A stretch of DNA of 64,000 bases from Apricaphanius iberus. Taxonomy: Eukaryota > Chordata > Actinopteri > Cyprinodontiformes > Aphaniidae. The stretch's first letter is position 1; each line of letters starts with the position of its first letter. The position numbers were made by a program, and so were the translations under genes. Below, in pieces: positions 36,601 to 51,600 of this stretch. The notes under the pieces were generated by a model. It worked only from the letters and a program-made list of their open reading frames with translations. It ran no database searches and was not told where the DNA came from. The stretch spans positions 310,001 to 374,000 of the forward strand of contig JAPXFQ010002467.1 in the NCBI GenBank assembly GCA_028564705.1. Reading direction: 5' to 3'.

Positions 36601-39600
36601 CTCCAAGAGATTTCTTTTATTTGAGCTCTTTTTGTCACACTACTTTTTTTTTTGTCTAAACATTTTACACATTTTTTTATAATCAGACAAAGATAACTTA
36701 GCATAAACATAGCATCTCAACTCTACTTAAATCGCGCATTCAGAAGTCCATCTGTGGGTATGCTTCAGATTAGTGTCCAGGTGTGCTGGAGCTGATGAAC
36801 GGACACTCTACTTCAGGATTTTATAGTAGGGAATTCAATGTTATAATTATGGCCGGACATTCAGAGCCAGAAACCGCAAAACAACCCCAGACCATCACAA
36901 CATCACCATTGTTAACTGTCAAGACTAGTTTATACTTGTCAGTCAGCAAGTTTGCACCCCCACTCACTGACAGAGACATTTTCCTTTTATACCTCTTCGG
37001 TGTGGAGTCTGTTGAAGGAAAACAATTCCCAACCAAGACAACAGGGGGTGCAGAGCTTTCATGGTGGGTCTGCCGAATATTGTAAACGCACATCCACGCG
37101 GGAAGCAATGGCCGACAGAGGGAGCGTTTTGAATGAGTCGGAAAGCTTTTAACGAGAGGTGCAGCTCACTAAATACGCATGTAAACATACGCAGTGGTCA
37201 GTTTTGTTGTTTCTTTACATCTCCAGGTATTAAAAAAAAACACCAAAAGACCATATTAGATAAACTGGCCTTGGAATATAAAGCATCTGGTCCCTAAACG
37301 CTGCATTGAGTGCTGATTACATCAACAGCACCGTGTTGGACGGACCAATCACAGGCATGGGCTGACCACTGTGTTTGACATATAGCTAAAAAACTGGGTT
37401 TTACTCCGACCGTCCTCGTTTGCCTGTTGGAGAGCCCCTGCAGCAATGTATCATGGCGCTGTGTGCCTCTGTCGCTCCGCAGATGGTGAAGCATAAACTA
37501 GGCTTCATTAAGATACTATTTTCTAAGTAAGGCTTAACGGCTCAAAACCAAAAAAAAAAAAAAAATATCAACTTCTGTCATCAGTCCACAAAATGTTTTC
37601 TCAAGCTTTTGGGGACTGTCAAAATTCTTATCCAAATGTAAGAGGAGTCTTTCTCTTTCTTATTGTAAAATGATAAAAACAGTGATCTTGAACCCGTTTC
37701 CAGGTTTATCAATAGCAATTACTTTGTTTCTAATGTTCTCTTGAATTTAATAAGATCTTTGAGATGTTGTCAGAGATGTACTACCAAACTGAATTACTCA
37801 GTAATTGGGGCTGGGTGGGGCTGGTAACACTGTGCTAAAAGATGCAGGTAATCAGAGTTTATTTATGATTTAGCAAGGAAGGTAATAACCTTTTCAAACA
37901 TTGGCAGGACTGTTTCGTATGCATTTCCCCCCCAAAAGTAAATACAATTTTTAATTGAAAACTGCTTCTTTATTTGTTCTGTTTGTCTTTGTCTGATGGT
38001 AAAATGTTTGATGATCTTAAACATGTAAGCGTTTTCCCCCCATCAGTGCATGTGCACAAAAACTGCATTAAAATATTTTAGATTTTAATCAGAGGAAATT
38101 ATTTAGTATTCATCAGTGTGACTGACCTCCTCTTCTGAAGTTATGACAGGAGCGTTCTCCGGCGTAATGAAGTCCATAATAGCATAAAGAAAGCCAAGAT
38201 CGAGCTTTAAATTCATCTCTTGAATCAAAGCCACGAAGTACCTGAAGTCAAAACAGAATTTATATTAAAAGAAAAACAAAAACAAAACAAAAAAACTTGA
38301 ACAGTTTTATTGTGACAAACGAGAGACTACAGAAGATTATTTGTTATTTAGGATTTCAGGAACTGGGCTGGTGATAGTAGTTCTAAAAGCAACCAGGTTT
38401 AAGCTCATAGAAATACATTTTTCGACAAGTGGCAAAAACATTAAAGGTGCAGCGACACTATTATAGGCAATCATGTTTTAAATGTGTGCACAGCTTATTT
38501 TATCTGTTAAACATTGTAACGGATGTTACATAAAGAAAAAAACAGAGATGAAGAATTGTGACTGAACACAATTTCAGAGGAACTGGAAGAAAGCAAGCTG
38601 CTTCTGGCAAACGATGCGTGATATAGACCATTAAAATATGCCTACATCTACATGCTAATTCTTTTGTGTTGAAACCTGGCAGGTCACATGTTTAGCCAGA
38701 AAAATTTCAATTAGCACATCAACATTTAGAATCAGGTTCTGATCTGGAGTTGGAGAGTCATTTTAACTGGAAATAAAACTAATTAATATAAATTCAAATT
38801 AAAAACTAAACATACTTGATGCGAGAGATGTCAGAGTGTCCAGCAGTTCTGGTAACAATGCTGAGGTCAATTAGTGGTTTAGGTTCTGGAAGAAAAAAAT
38901 AAATATATATTAAAGATCAAAACTGTTTTTTTTTTTTTTAGCAGATTATGACAAATGAACTCTGTGGTGGAATAACAAACCTGAGTCTTTGGCGATTGAC
39001 TTTGGCAGTTTAATGGGGTAAAAAACGAAAGGGAAGATGGCGCCTTGTAACTGATTCTGGATCTGTGACAGACACAAAGTTTTTATAGAACCTTAGGAAC
39101 TAAAACTGAATGTAAACACAACTAAGAACATATCTGTGGAAGACTACCAGGGTAAGAAGTTGTTGCTTTTTGAAAGGATCCACATAAAGTTTAAAGTTAT
39201 GTTGGTTGTTTTTACCAAGATGGGTTTCAAGACTGTAATGATGAATGACATGTATTTATTTTTGTGGACAAGGCCTCAGGGCAATATGCTTTGGGTGCAT
39301 AGGAAACGATCATTAATAAATTCCTATTTTTGGGGTTAGATGCATACCTACTACTTTAATTAGGGAACCTGCTTCTGAAAGCCTGGTGCATGACTAATTC
39401 TGGTCGTCTGTGAGACTTTTTTAATTGAAAAGAAGAAGGCATTAGCAGGGAACATGTAAGGTGAGTAAAGCTGGATGGTTCGAGCAGCAACGAAGACATT
39501 TAAGATATGAATCAAGCAGTAAACAACTTTTTGCTTTGTAAAAATGGTAGAAAATGGTAGACATCTAATTTCACCTGTATGCGGTGGATTTTGACACGGT

Positions 39601-42600
39601 AGGATCTCTGTCGTGGTGAGATGCTGTACTCCACATGTACTGCAGCCAGATAGTTTCTCCTCAGAGGAGCGTGCACCGGCTGTAACATTTGCATGTTTTC
39701 ACCATCCGGCGTGAAAATGACCTGACAGAGGATTTTAAAAATATATAAATAAACAAATAAAACAGCATTAAGTTTAATAGCTACGCTTTAAATCATCATT
39801 ATACTCCTATTCAGTTATCCTTCTCACTACAGCTGGAAAATAAAGGTTTACGCCTACCTGGATGGCTAACAGATGATTCTGACTTTTTCCATTTTTAAAT
39901 ATTTGATCAAATAATTTAATCTCTTATTAACTAACAGACAATACTTGTACTCCAACCTGAAAGTTATTCTCAAAGTCAGCCATATGGCTGTCTATTGGCG
40001 AGGACTCCGCGTATTCTCTATAGCACTTCTCCAACATCTCAGCTTCTGCTGTGCTCAGAGGCTTCCACCGACGCTTCTCCTTGGGCCGGATCTCCCACAC
40101 CAGGTCAGAACTAAACAGGACATAACATGGAGAGGTTTAAAAAAAAAAAAACATTTATGCTGCATATTTCACCTGTAATTAACCCTTTATCATACAAAGA
40201 AGAGTCCACACATCACCTGATTCCAATAAAAGAAATCTCTTGGCTGGTGGTGTTGTTGACCAACGATATGCCCATGTTCTGCAGCGACAGGATGATTTCC
40301 TGTTCAGAGTGTCGCAAGCTTTCATTATCCAAAAGCACACTGAACACGCGCTGATCCTCGGTGAAGAGCACAACACGCTGAAGACCTTTCCGTCAGAAAT
40401 AAAATGAATGATCAAGAGTAAATCTGATATAAATGTAAAATGAGAGAATCCAGGAAGTATAAGAATTATAGGATATGATAATATTACCTTCATAAAAGGG
40501 AATCACATAAAGTTTTTCATCTTTGTTCATTTTCCCACCAAGCACCTCCTAATGAAACAACAGAAACACTGCAGTTAATCACTGGCATCATGAAAGTTAT
40601 TGAACTATAGCATTGCCCAAACAGACTATTGGTTGAGTTAGACTAAATGAAGAAAATCTGGATCTCTGGATTAGTTTGGTTCATGTCTGGCAAAAATATA
40701 CAATTACACAATGTAATTCTTTTATCAAGTGTACCATGTCCTCTAAAACAATCTCCTTTATACAGTTAAGGAGAGCCATCTTCTAGTTGAGCAATCCAAG
40801 TCCTGAAGGTAAGACATACAGTAGATATAATTAGAATATCATTGAAAAGTTCATTTATTTCAGTGTTTTCATGTAAGACAAAACTCACAGTGATTCATTT
40901 CAGTCGAGTTTGATTATAATGGCTTCAAGTTAATGCAAACCAAACAGTTTCTGGGAAAATCTGAGACTTGAGCCGAGGTCAGAAGTTCATAAGCCACCAC
41001 AAACAGACTTATCTATTATGTGTGCTACAGCTGGAGCATCTTTTTGTGGAAGCCACTCCTAATCCAGAAACACATCATAACCATCTAACCTGGGCTAGGA
41101 GACAAAAAAAAACTCTGCTCTTCTCACTGATCCAATGTTCTCTTTTCAGATGAAACAAATGTTTCCATGTCATTGAAAAAAAAAAAAAAAACAGAAGGTG
41201 ACAAAGTCTGAAGGAAGAGTGCAGGGGATCATAATGAGAGTTGTTTGGGATCCGCTGTGAACATTGTGATGTTTTAAGCTGATGCTGGTCCACAGGGCAA
41301 GTCCGAAGTCAAAACAGCTGTCTACCATGAACTTTAAGAACAGGTCATGCTTCGTTCTGCTGTAAGACTTTAAGGAGCAGAAACTACAACAATATCACTG
41401 TGATTGACTGGTCAGCAAACTGACCCGATCAGAACCCCACAGAGATCAACAGAGCATTGTCAGGAGGAAGATGAGAGACAGCCGACCCAACAATGCAGAC
41501 GAGCAGCTATTTAAGCAACCTGGTTTTCCTTCACAGTTGAGCAGATCACACAGGCTGGTCACCTCTATGGCATGCCTCATATATGCAGTAATTCAAGTTA
41601 AATAAACCTCAACCAAGTCTTAAGCGTATATAAGATACAGACGGAACAAAGATTTTATTGGACCAACATTTCTTCTTTCTTTTGGTCTTCTGTTATATTC
41701 TGTTCTTTTTGAGAAAATAAATATTCTAGGTGTTTCTTATCTGTAAACCAAAAATATCTAAATTAACATAAGAAACACAAGATTAAACAGTAAAACGTAC
41801 TGAACAATTCAAATCATTCCCTTTATTTCTGATGTAGAACAAGCAAATTCAATCTTAGGAGCAGTACCTTGTCCACCTTTAGTTCTCCACTGTACTGGCC
41901 ACATATCCAGCTAAGTTCTCTCGACCCAGTGGGCTCAGTCCAGGTGTAGTACACAGCTTTTCCAGCCTCTAGCTCTTCCCACTCCATTTCCTTAGAGCTG
42001 AGTGCACAGAATGCATCCAGAGAAACAAAGTGGAACAACAATGTTAGTTTAAACTGTGAAAAGACGGCTCATTTAAAATAAGAAGGCAGATTTCAGAGGA
42101 CAATACAATAAAGCACATGCAACTATAGACACACAAGTTCAATAGGAAAAAACTATATGAAAGACAGAACATACAATCTAAACAGCCAAAAGCTCAAAAA
42201 ATCTTTCCATAAGAATTTTAAAAAGAAAGTACACCCTCTAACAGTTCTAGGGCTTTATGGTGAAACTATTTAAATCTAACTTGATCTTAATATTTTATTA
42301 CAGATGAGGACAAAATGGAACAGTTTGTAAAAGAAAATCTAAAGCATGGAATATATAGATAAATAGTATGTAAAACCCCAGAACGTACAGAAGGTTAACA
42401 TCATGTTAACATCGGTTTGGATAAGTAATCAAATGTACTGGGAAATGGGAAATCCACCATCTAGAAATGGAGAAGAAAACTCAAGGAACACTTGTCAATG
42501 ACAGAGAAGTACTGGAAAAAGAGGATGAGGAGAGAGTAATTCCCGAGGAAGAATCCCACCGAGCCGTCAGACTATCGGGGAAGCCTCTGTTACAAGTCAA

Positions 42601-45600
42601 CCGATTGAAGGAAAACAACATTAACTGCTTTAGTTGTGAAACCTGCTCCGTTCTTCCAAATGTTTAGGATTACCAACAAACCAACAGAGCAGTGGTAATA
42701 CTTTGCAAAAGTATAACTTTATTTCAAATATTTCTGCTCTCCAAAACTACCTCAAGGATTTTCAAAGATGTGAAATCAGTTTGGAGGTGGGAGCAGGTTA
42801 CACAATCAGAGGTGAAACAGGTTTCTACTCATTTCTACCTACAGTACACTCTACATCCACACTCAGAACTAAGGTTAATGAACTTATTCAACACTACAAT
42901 GATTCATATCATTTTGCTGCACCATCGGTGAATTTTTTGTTTATATTGAATCATTTATTTGAATACAAAGCCATTCTGACTTTCTTTTTTTGATAGGAAT
43001 TAAAAATTACAGAAATAATTTACTAGTTCAATTATGTTTTGATTGGGAAAGGGCATTAAAAATGGTCACTATGTCAAATGAGACAACCCTCTTCTGTCCA
43101 CAGATGCTCACAGCTCTGCCCTTCCTTATAGAAGCTCTTATTGTGGCCAATAATGTTCGTCTGTTTTGTTTTTTTAATTGTAAAAATCAGGCTGATTACA
43201 CTTCCAACCAATAGGTCTAGTTCTGAAATAATAACTATCACGGGCCTCATAGTACGATTTCATGATGTGCCTTCTTTCTTTTATTCCAAAGTCCTTAATC
43301 TGAGTTCAGAGCATGTTGAAAGAGTTTTTACATTTCTTTTTTTTCTACCTGTCCTCCTGCTCTGAGGAGGAAAGGTCGAGCAAGTCGTTAGCCACCCATG
43401 AAGTTTCTGTCCAGGTGCTGTATAAGCCACACACACACACATAGACACACAAAAAAAAAACACAAATCACCATCAGCAAAAATAACAATTTTCTATTATT
43501 TATCAAAATGTTTGTGCAGATGTAATGTGGAAGTCAACAAAGTCAAAGACTGGTCAGAATTTGGAATGCTGTTTTGTTGATCAGCAGCTCAAACACGAAC
43601 ATATATTCACTTAATTTTTTAAACAAACTATTGACCAAAAGGTAGTACTTCAATATCATTGTTTCAGTTGTACAAGAATCAGAAAAATTTTGAATGAATA
43701 AGCGGAATACGAAATAATACGTATTGTCACTATATCATAAACTATATGTGGATCCCTCAGATTGAGAAGATTTTGAAGTTGGTAACGCTGATGTTTTTAA
43801 AATCATGTGCTCATTCCCTTTATTTCCCGGTGCAATTAAAACTGAGCATGCAAAAATACTTGGTTCGGAAACATGCACTGCAGTCCTTACTTATCAAATG
43901 ATCACAGCAGCCCTAGTTTTATCATTTACTAATCTCATGAGTTAATGATAAAACTGCATGGCTTAAAATATTCATTCTCTAAATTCCTCTTCTGCTTTCC
44001 TACCTCTGTCTGAACTGCAGAGTTTGTTCTTTGGTGTGATTGATGAGAAGGAACGGGGCCGCCCCGACATGATACTCAGAGAATCGGATGGTGGCCGAGT
44101 GCTCTGACAGGTTTACGTCAACAATGATCCCGCCTACCTGAAATCACAGAGAGTGAGACAAGAAATTAAGTTGCTTCTCTTTAATTCTCTGAGTAAATAA
44201 ATGTCTTTCCTTACAGAGTTGTCCAGATGCAACAACAGACAGTTCTCTGGTTTGGTGAAGTTGATAGTCTGAGGAGGCGCCAAGCATCCTTCTAACTTGA
44301 TCTTCAGACGCTTAGTGCCATTCTCTGGCCAGAACGGAACAGCTGACTGAGAAAAGAAAAAAAGGGCGGGAATTTAAATTGCTGTAATTCTTCACGATTA
44401 TAACAAAAGACAACTCTTAAAATTATCTAGTGTTTTGTGAACAGTTAAGAACATTTAATTTTACAAAAAACTAATTTCTAAAAAAAGTAAAAAAAAAACA
44501 AAAAAAAACAAAGGTTTCTATAATTCATAAAAAAAAACATAAAGCAGATAATAAAGACTATGTGAACACAACTTTCAAAAATGTTGTGTATATGGTAAAT
44601 GATTAAACACAAAAGAATTTGTACAATTAGATTGTTGTATGAATTTGGGGTTAGAAAAAGGCACCAGTGGTAAAGAAATATCAATGTATCTAATTTGGCT
44701 GACCTGTTCTGGCTCTGCTTGAGTCCAGTTATCTTGGTCCTCCTCGCATATGAAGATCCTGTGCTTAGTTCTGTTGACCAGCATGTAGAACGGTACAAAG
44801 GTCACTATGCGGGTGAGACTGAAACTGCTTGCATCAATCTTAACACCAACCTAAGAGCAAACATCAGAGAAAAATACAAGAGAAGATAAGCTACAATTCT
44901 TTAAAGATAACTCACAGGTAAATTACAATATATTACTATGTCATCTTAAAGGTGCTATATGATGTAAAATCAGGTTTTTGGAGTTTTCAACCATATGGTA
45001 ATGCAATTTTCCCATACCCCCAAACCAGAGTAGTTTTTAGCTTAATTCACATATGTCTTAGTAATCCTCCTGAATTCTGCTCTCTGAGCAGCTACCACTC
45101 CCTCTCCTAGAAATCAACTGAGTGTTCAACTAGTGACATCACTGGTTGAAGGTTGAGAGCTACAGGTGTCTGCACTGCCCCTGCAGGCAGAGTGGCTTAC
45201 CCCTGGTAGGATTTCAAACGCAGAGCGTCGGTTTTTGGCAGCTTACACACTTTTTTGTTGGATTTTTACTTTCTCTGTGAAAACTTTTTTTTGGCTGCAT
45301 GGATTACAGGATTTTATTCTATATTCCTAAAGAAGAGCAGCTGGATCAAAGAACAAAGATGCGTGATGGATGGAGACGTGGCTACATGTTAATGTGTGTT
45401 AGCCATTTATCAAGCTGCTTATGTGATCTTCTACCAGCATTGTGTGGTTAATTAATTGATCTGTAGCATCTCAGAATGTTCAGTAAACAACACCCACAGC
45501 TTTTTTATATACGGGGCTGGAAAGATTTGCTTAGTGGATGCAGCTGTGTTGGTTTGGGCTCAGTCTAAAGCCTGGAGATTTAGCAAATGAAATAAGCTTT

Positions 45601-48600
45601 ATTGACTAACAAACAAATATATATCACATGGCTGTGGTGTGTGTTAGTGAGACACATGCACTTTCTCTCCACTCATGAGTTTCTATAACCTGGTTTGAAT
45701 TGTTTCCACAGCTGTACTGATGACTCTCTCCGGTCAAAGTCCGTTTCCCTGTTTGGTCTTTATGTGAGTCAGAGCTGATAAATTATGAGCTGATCAGAGT
45801 GTGGCACCAGGTGTCTTCAATATTAAAAGTTTTCACAGTATTCAAATTTTCTGAGATACTGAACTAGGGACTTTCAATAATTGTCAGGTATAATCATAAA
45901 AATTAAAAGAAAAAAAAATATTTGAAATATATCAGTCTATGAGGAATGAATGAATCTAATGGTGCGTTCAGACCGCAGGCTTTGTAAGCGTCACTAGCAT
46001 CAAGATTACATGTTAAGTCTATGGTGGAGGCCATTGGAGGAGCGCCGCAGTCTCTGGAGGGCTTTGTGAGCGTTGGCTCCGTCAACTTTTTTCCTGCGTT
46101 TCAAGCTTCAAAGCGCATAACGCTTTCAACGCAGAAGTTCACCATAATATACAAGTTACACTTTCTTAAGGCAGTTACTGAATTAATTATCTTTTTCATG
46201 ATATTCTAATTTTATTACCAGTAGCTGTACAATGTCTCAGTCACATTTGAGTAAAATAATATTCTATTTCTATAAATGTCACAGGATCTCTTTTAAAATG
46301 TATACATTTTATTATCAAGGACGCCTTGCAATTTTTTTAAACAAATTTTCAACAATGTTCTCATTTATTGAGATGAAACTGTAGTTACAGAGTAATGCCT
46401 TTAATTTCTTAGAGTATTGAATAAAACCTCCATGTTTCAAGATCAGCAAATATCTAAAAGTCTTACGAGATAGTCTTTGTATCTGCCTTTGCATTTCACA
46501 TCACCATGGCTGCCAACTGTGTCGAGAGAGAAATCATCAGACAGTTCACTGTCTGAGATCATAAGGCGGACCTAAGAAAGGACAAAAAAAATTATCTTTT
46601 AACAGAGCAGAAATACAGTATTTCCTCCAATAGCTGTGACTAGGGTATTTGTATCTGTATAAAGAACAAATATGTTAAAGCAGCAGTGGAAAACACAACC
46701 CTGAATAATCTAAAGTCTTTGTTCTTCTTACCTTATTGTTTCGCAGAAAATGACGAGGCTTGAAGGAGAAGAGAAGCGGCATATCGTAGTCTAGAGGGTG
46801 TTTACGGTGAATATCGTCTGCTTTATACTGCAGCAGCCTCCCAGTCTTATTCACCATCCAGTATGGAGAGTGGACAGCAACAACGGTCTGACCTGGATCT
46901 TGTTGAACATGTATAGCAATATCCAACTCAGCCCTCTTCCTCTCTGACCCATCTCCTACATCTTCCTCATCCTCTTGTAGAGACTTGAAAACAATGAAGG
47001 TTATTTCCGCCTGCTCACTTTCGAACCTAAAAAGATAAAATGTCATTTCATCTTAGAGAGGAACCCTTGAACCTGGGTGTGAAGACAAGATACTTTGTGT
47101 TACTATAAAGTATGTCAGCACTGTCATGTGGTTTACATAATGTATTAGCACTAAATACAACAATTGAGTACAAACTTAGAAAAAGGGACTATAAATATAT
47201 CCAAATTAATATAATATGAAGTAGACCTGTATTCAGAGGACCAGTCCTGATCCAAATAATCCACAAGCCGCAGATCGAGACTTGACTGGTTGATGACCGC
47301 AGTGTGAAGCTGAACAGAGTGGCCTGGATGCAGGGTAACTTCGGGGGCACAATGTCCACTCCCCTGTTGATTCAAAATATGTTAATTACAGAAGTATATT
47401 TGGTGGATTACATTTACTTCAATTTTTGTTATCTTTAGCGAGTCAAATTTTTCAAAAATGGGGGGCTACAGTTGGGGATTTTTGTTGCAATGGTCGGAGT
47501 TGGGACCAGTTTTCCCTGATGAAAATGCGGAGCTTTATATGAAGTTGTGGGTTCTTTTATGACCCCCTGGTTTATTTATCAATGGGCTCTTAAGTAGTTT
47601 TGATGGGGCAGCCAATGTCTTATCTATTTGTGGATCATAAGTTTGTGGTTACAAAGTCTTAGAAATGGTTTTGGGAGACTGGTGAACATCGAAGACTTTG
47701 ATTCCCATCCTTTGTTGCTTTTTTAGATCTTTTAGCCTACTTCATGTTGTCTGGTTCTGTTTAATTGATGTTAAGATCCTATGCCGGGCAAGAGTCAGTC
47801 CTGGGTGTATCTAATATAACACTTAGTTGTCTAAAAGTTTGGGGACGTCCTACCTTTAATTTGTAGGCAATGGGGTAAGGCAGCAGATTGCGTAGCAGGA
47901 CAGAAGGCCAGAGGTGAAGCACAAAGGGCACGTCAAAGTTTTCCCCAATATCTCCCATCTCCTTGCATGTCACAGTGTCTTTCACTGGCACGATATTGAT
48001 CGTTATCAGGCCAGACTCCTCTCCACGTTGACGGCAGGTCTGCTGGAGGCGAGCAACAGTATCACGGTTGAGGATGTCCTCGTAACTGAACCCCTCTGAC
48101 AACTCAAACTGCTTTCCGTCATCCTCAGTGGTGTCCTCCAATATTGGCTGTAGGTTCAGTTCAGACCTGAAGAGGGCAGCAGAGATTAGATATGAAGGAG
48201 ACTCTTGTTCTAGACAGCCAAGAGATCACAAAATGAAGGGTAGAGTAAACCAAAAAAGGGTGTTTGTGGAATGGGGTTCACCTGTATGAATCCAGGGGCA
48301 CACAGAACTCCTCAGTCGGGATAGCTTTTCCCAGACATGTCGATCCCTCAAAAACATTGAATGGTATTGTGAAATGATTGATAATCTGCAAAGAAGATGG
48401 AGAAAAAAATACAGATACACTATAAAATATTGTCTCACGAGCATTCTTTTTTCCTTTTTTAGGAATATGAGAAGAATCAGCTAAAAACCACTAAACGGTT
48501 CTATAACAATTAGCGATATACCTGAAAAGGAGAGCGGATCTTGATGTATTTGCTGCCCTCCTGAGAGTAAATCTGACAGATGAGGAAGCGAGTGACCCCT

Positions 48601-51600
48601 GAGTCTTTGTGCATGACGCTGTACATACCCCTCCCCACTTTGATCAGGGGGATCACACTGGTTGATGTGTGTCCCTCTGGAGCTGAAAAACAAATTTATT
48701 TTTTTTCAAGCTTAGCTCATGGTTAGAGAGGTTTAGGAATATAATTTTTCAAACTAACTTTTTCAATACTAAAATACATGGTATAAAGATTTCTATAAAT
48801 ACAAATTTCAATGATAACAACATATAATGATAAGAGAAACACTGTTGGCCTGGGCTTTAATTAATCCAGATCAAGAGTAGCATTCAACCTACTGGGCTGT
48901 AAATAGTAGTGTTTTTCACTCAGGGAGGTCATAGCTGAGAACTGATCAGAGTGTGTTGTGACTGAGTAGTTCATCTCGAGGCTTTCGCCATCCTGCAGGT
49001 TCACAGTGTGGTTGTTGCTCTGCTTGCCGACGGGGGAAAACATCTCACTATGCCGCACAGAGACAGGAAGACCCAGCCTGTTTTTCACTATAAAGGGAGC
49101 TTCATCCTTTTGAAAACACTCAGCAGTCTGTTTGGCAGCTTCTGCAAATGCCTAAAGAAGTAATCAGATAATAGATCACAACAGAAGCTTAAGCAGGTAA
49201 CAATGAAAGAAGCTTTTTTCTGCTTATCTTACTGCGCCGAGGTTGCTCAGCATGGTGAGTCCACATTTGGAGAGGGTGATGTTGAGCTGGTCTTTACTGC
49301 TGATGTTAATTACTGTCCTATAATCTGGAATATTGTAATCCACCTCATCTGATAAAGGAGGGTTCTGCACTAGCTTCTTCTTCATCTGGTAGAATAATAT
49401 TTCATTGTAAGATATGGCATATGTATTAACACACTGATTTACTTTGACTGGATTGTTCACGTTACCTTCAGGTGTAGAGTCCAAGGTCTGAAACCCTCGC
49501 CTGTTTCATCCTCTAAGGGCTCTAACAGTGGCTCCCACACTCCCAGAATCTCATTGTAATAGTGAACCTAAAACCAAGCGCGGCAAAAACTTCAGGAAAA
49601 TTTGGGAGGCGCAACAGCAGCACAAATCTTTATCGCTGATAAATAGTTTTGCAGCCTTTACCTCGAGGGTGAGTGCGCTGTGGAGGTTAATGAGCGTGGA
49701 CCAGTTTTTCACATTTCCGTCGAAGGAGGACTTGGCAAGAAGCATGGGGATGGTGAGGTGACCCACTCCAGCTTCCAGGGTCACACAGATTGAATTAATG
49801 GTCAACTGTAGGGACAAATGTATTTATATTTAACTTAACCCATTTATTTTGTTCGTGTGTAGCAAAAAACCTATTCCAGAAATAGCCCGATTTTTCCTAA
49901 ACATTGAAAAGTTTCTCAGACATATTTAGTATGAGTCAATAATACCTTCAAGGACTCGCCCTGTGGTTTCAGCAGGGTCAGAGACTTTGTGTCCGCATCT
50001 CCTTCCTCTTCCAAGAACCAAAGTTTAAGTTCATTCCAGCCCCGTTTTTCCCAAAGATCCACAGGAACGGGGCTCTCCTGCTCCTCAGGAGTCTCTGCCG
50101 TGGGCGTCAGTGCTGACTGGATGGTAATCACTGTGTTGATGATGACAGGAGATACCTGGGCAGAGAATTACTGTGAATTATTGTGAATTCCACAGTTTTA
50201 CTCATTATTCCTGCTTACTGTAGAAAGTATCAGTATTAAAATACGTTTTTTAGGGGTTCACCAATTTCAAGTAAAGATTTATAACCTTAGCAAAGTGGAT
50301 GTGATGCAAGAGAGATATTCACCAAATACAGAGCTATTTTAAGGGAAAAACATGTTTAACGAAAGTAGAAACCTATCACACTGATTTCAGGGGAAAAAAG
50401 ATTTTTTAAATTGAGAATTAAACACACACCTTTAGTGAAAGCTCATTAATCTCAACTGTTATAGCCTGAGGGCCGCCTAGGGGTTGAGAACTCTCATAGT
50501 GCACCAGACATGGCTGCAAGACGGTAGTCACATTGTTCTTCCTCATCTCTCTTAAAAACGGACAAGCCACAACCTGGAAGGACACAGAAATACCAGAGTT
50601 AGTCATTATTTATAATTTGAATTTGAAGAGGATTTGGGCAAAAATATAAACCTTTAGATCTTCGATGGAGGCAGTCATCATTGACTCTGCTCCGCTTGTC
50701 ATTGACACTTCGCATCGTGTGGTCATCACCAGGGCCGGGGCGTCGGGGCGCGTCAGGTCGGCTACAAACACGATTTCTGGGTTACGAACGACGACAGTCA
50801 TCTCCAGCTTTGATACCGGGGCTGCAGCTGTGCCTGCGAGCGACAAAGAGCATCAATAAAACATCAGGTAAATCAAAAGGTGGAACATTAGTTTAAACAT
50901 TTTCAAAACAAACTAAGATGCTACAAAAGTACTATGTACAGGATTCAAAGATATTCATGGTAAACAGGATTTTTTCCCCCAACCTCAACTCTCGAGAGCT
51001 CCAAGTCACATAAGCATAAAACAAATGTTCTCTCTAGATTTGTTGCAGATATTTCTACGCAAGTAAGAAAGAAAAATGAATTCAGCTGGGTAAGAGTGAC
51101 TTTCCTCTCTCTCACCTCATCCACTTCAGATTTAACATTTCATCACTGAGAACAACGCCCTAAATCAATTAATGCCCTAAAATGTTGCGTCCACGCATGT
51201 CCTGTAAATGTAGAGTTCTTGTGATGATCACTATGATATGATATATGGTGCTGCTCAACTGTGGGAAGAGAAGTCCAAACAAATGGCAGGAGAGAGCCTG
51301 ACAAAAATCTGCAATCAGATATCAGTCACAATACCACTTAAATGATCCAAACGAAACATATTTATTTTTAAAAAGCTTAAGCGACAACATTTTCAGTACT
51401 ACGTTTTTGGGCCGATAATAGCAAAGACTTTTTCTTGATATTAATTTCTAATAGACTGACACCAGACGATGTGGAGATCAACTCACTTGAGTCTTTAGAC
51501 GTGACAGAGGAGTTGATGTTCTTCTTTTCTCCAGCACCAGTGTTGTTTTTGGGTTGTGCTCCATGAGCAAAACCCTGCTGGGTGGCTTTGAGAAAAATAT

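Noticed and set aside
40378..40385. Alternative acceptor TTCAG directly before the vps13a Arg-Val-Val codons
   Set aside because: It breaks phase with the preceding exon, which ends in a single G; the acceptor 8 nt upstream keeps phase and gives the conserved YEGLQR.
42467..42667. Plus-strand 66-residue ORF in a vps13a intron
   Set aside because: Low-complexity Glu/Lys composition, no motif, no splice or promoter context.
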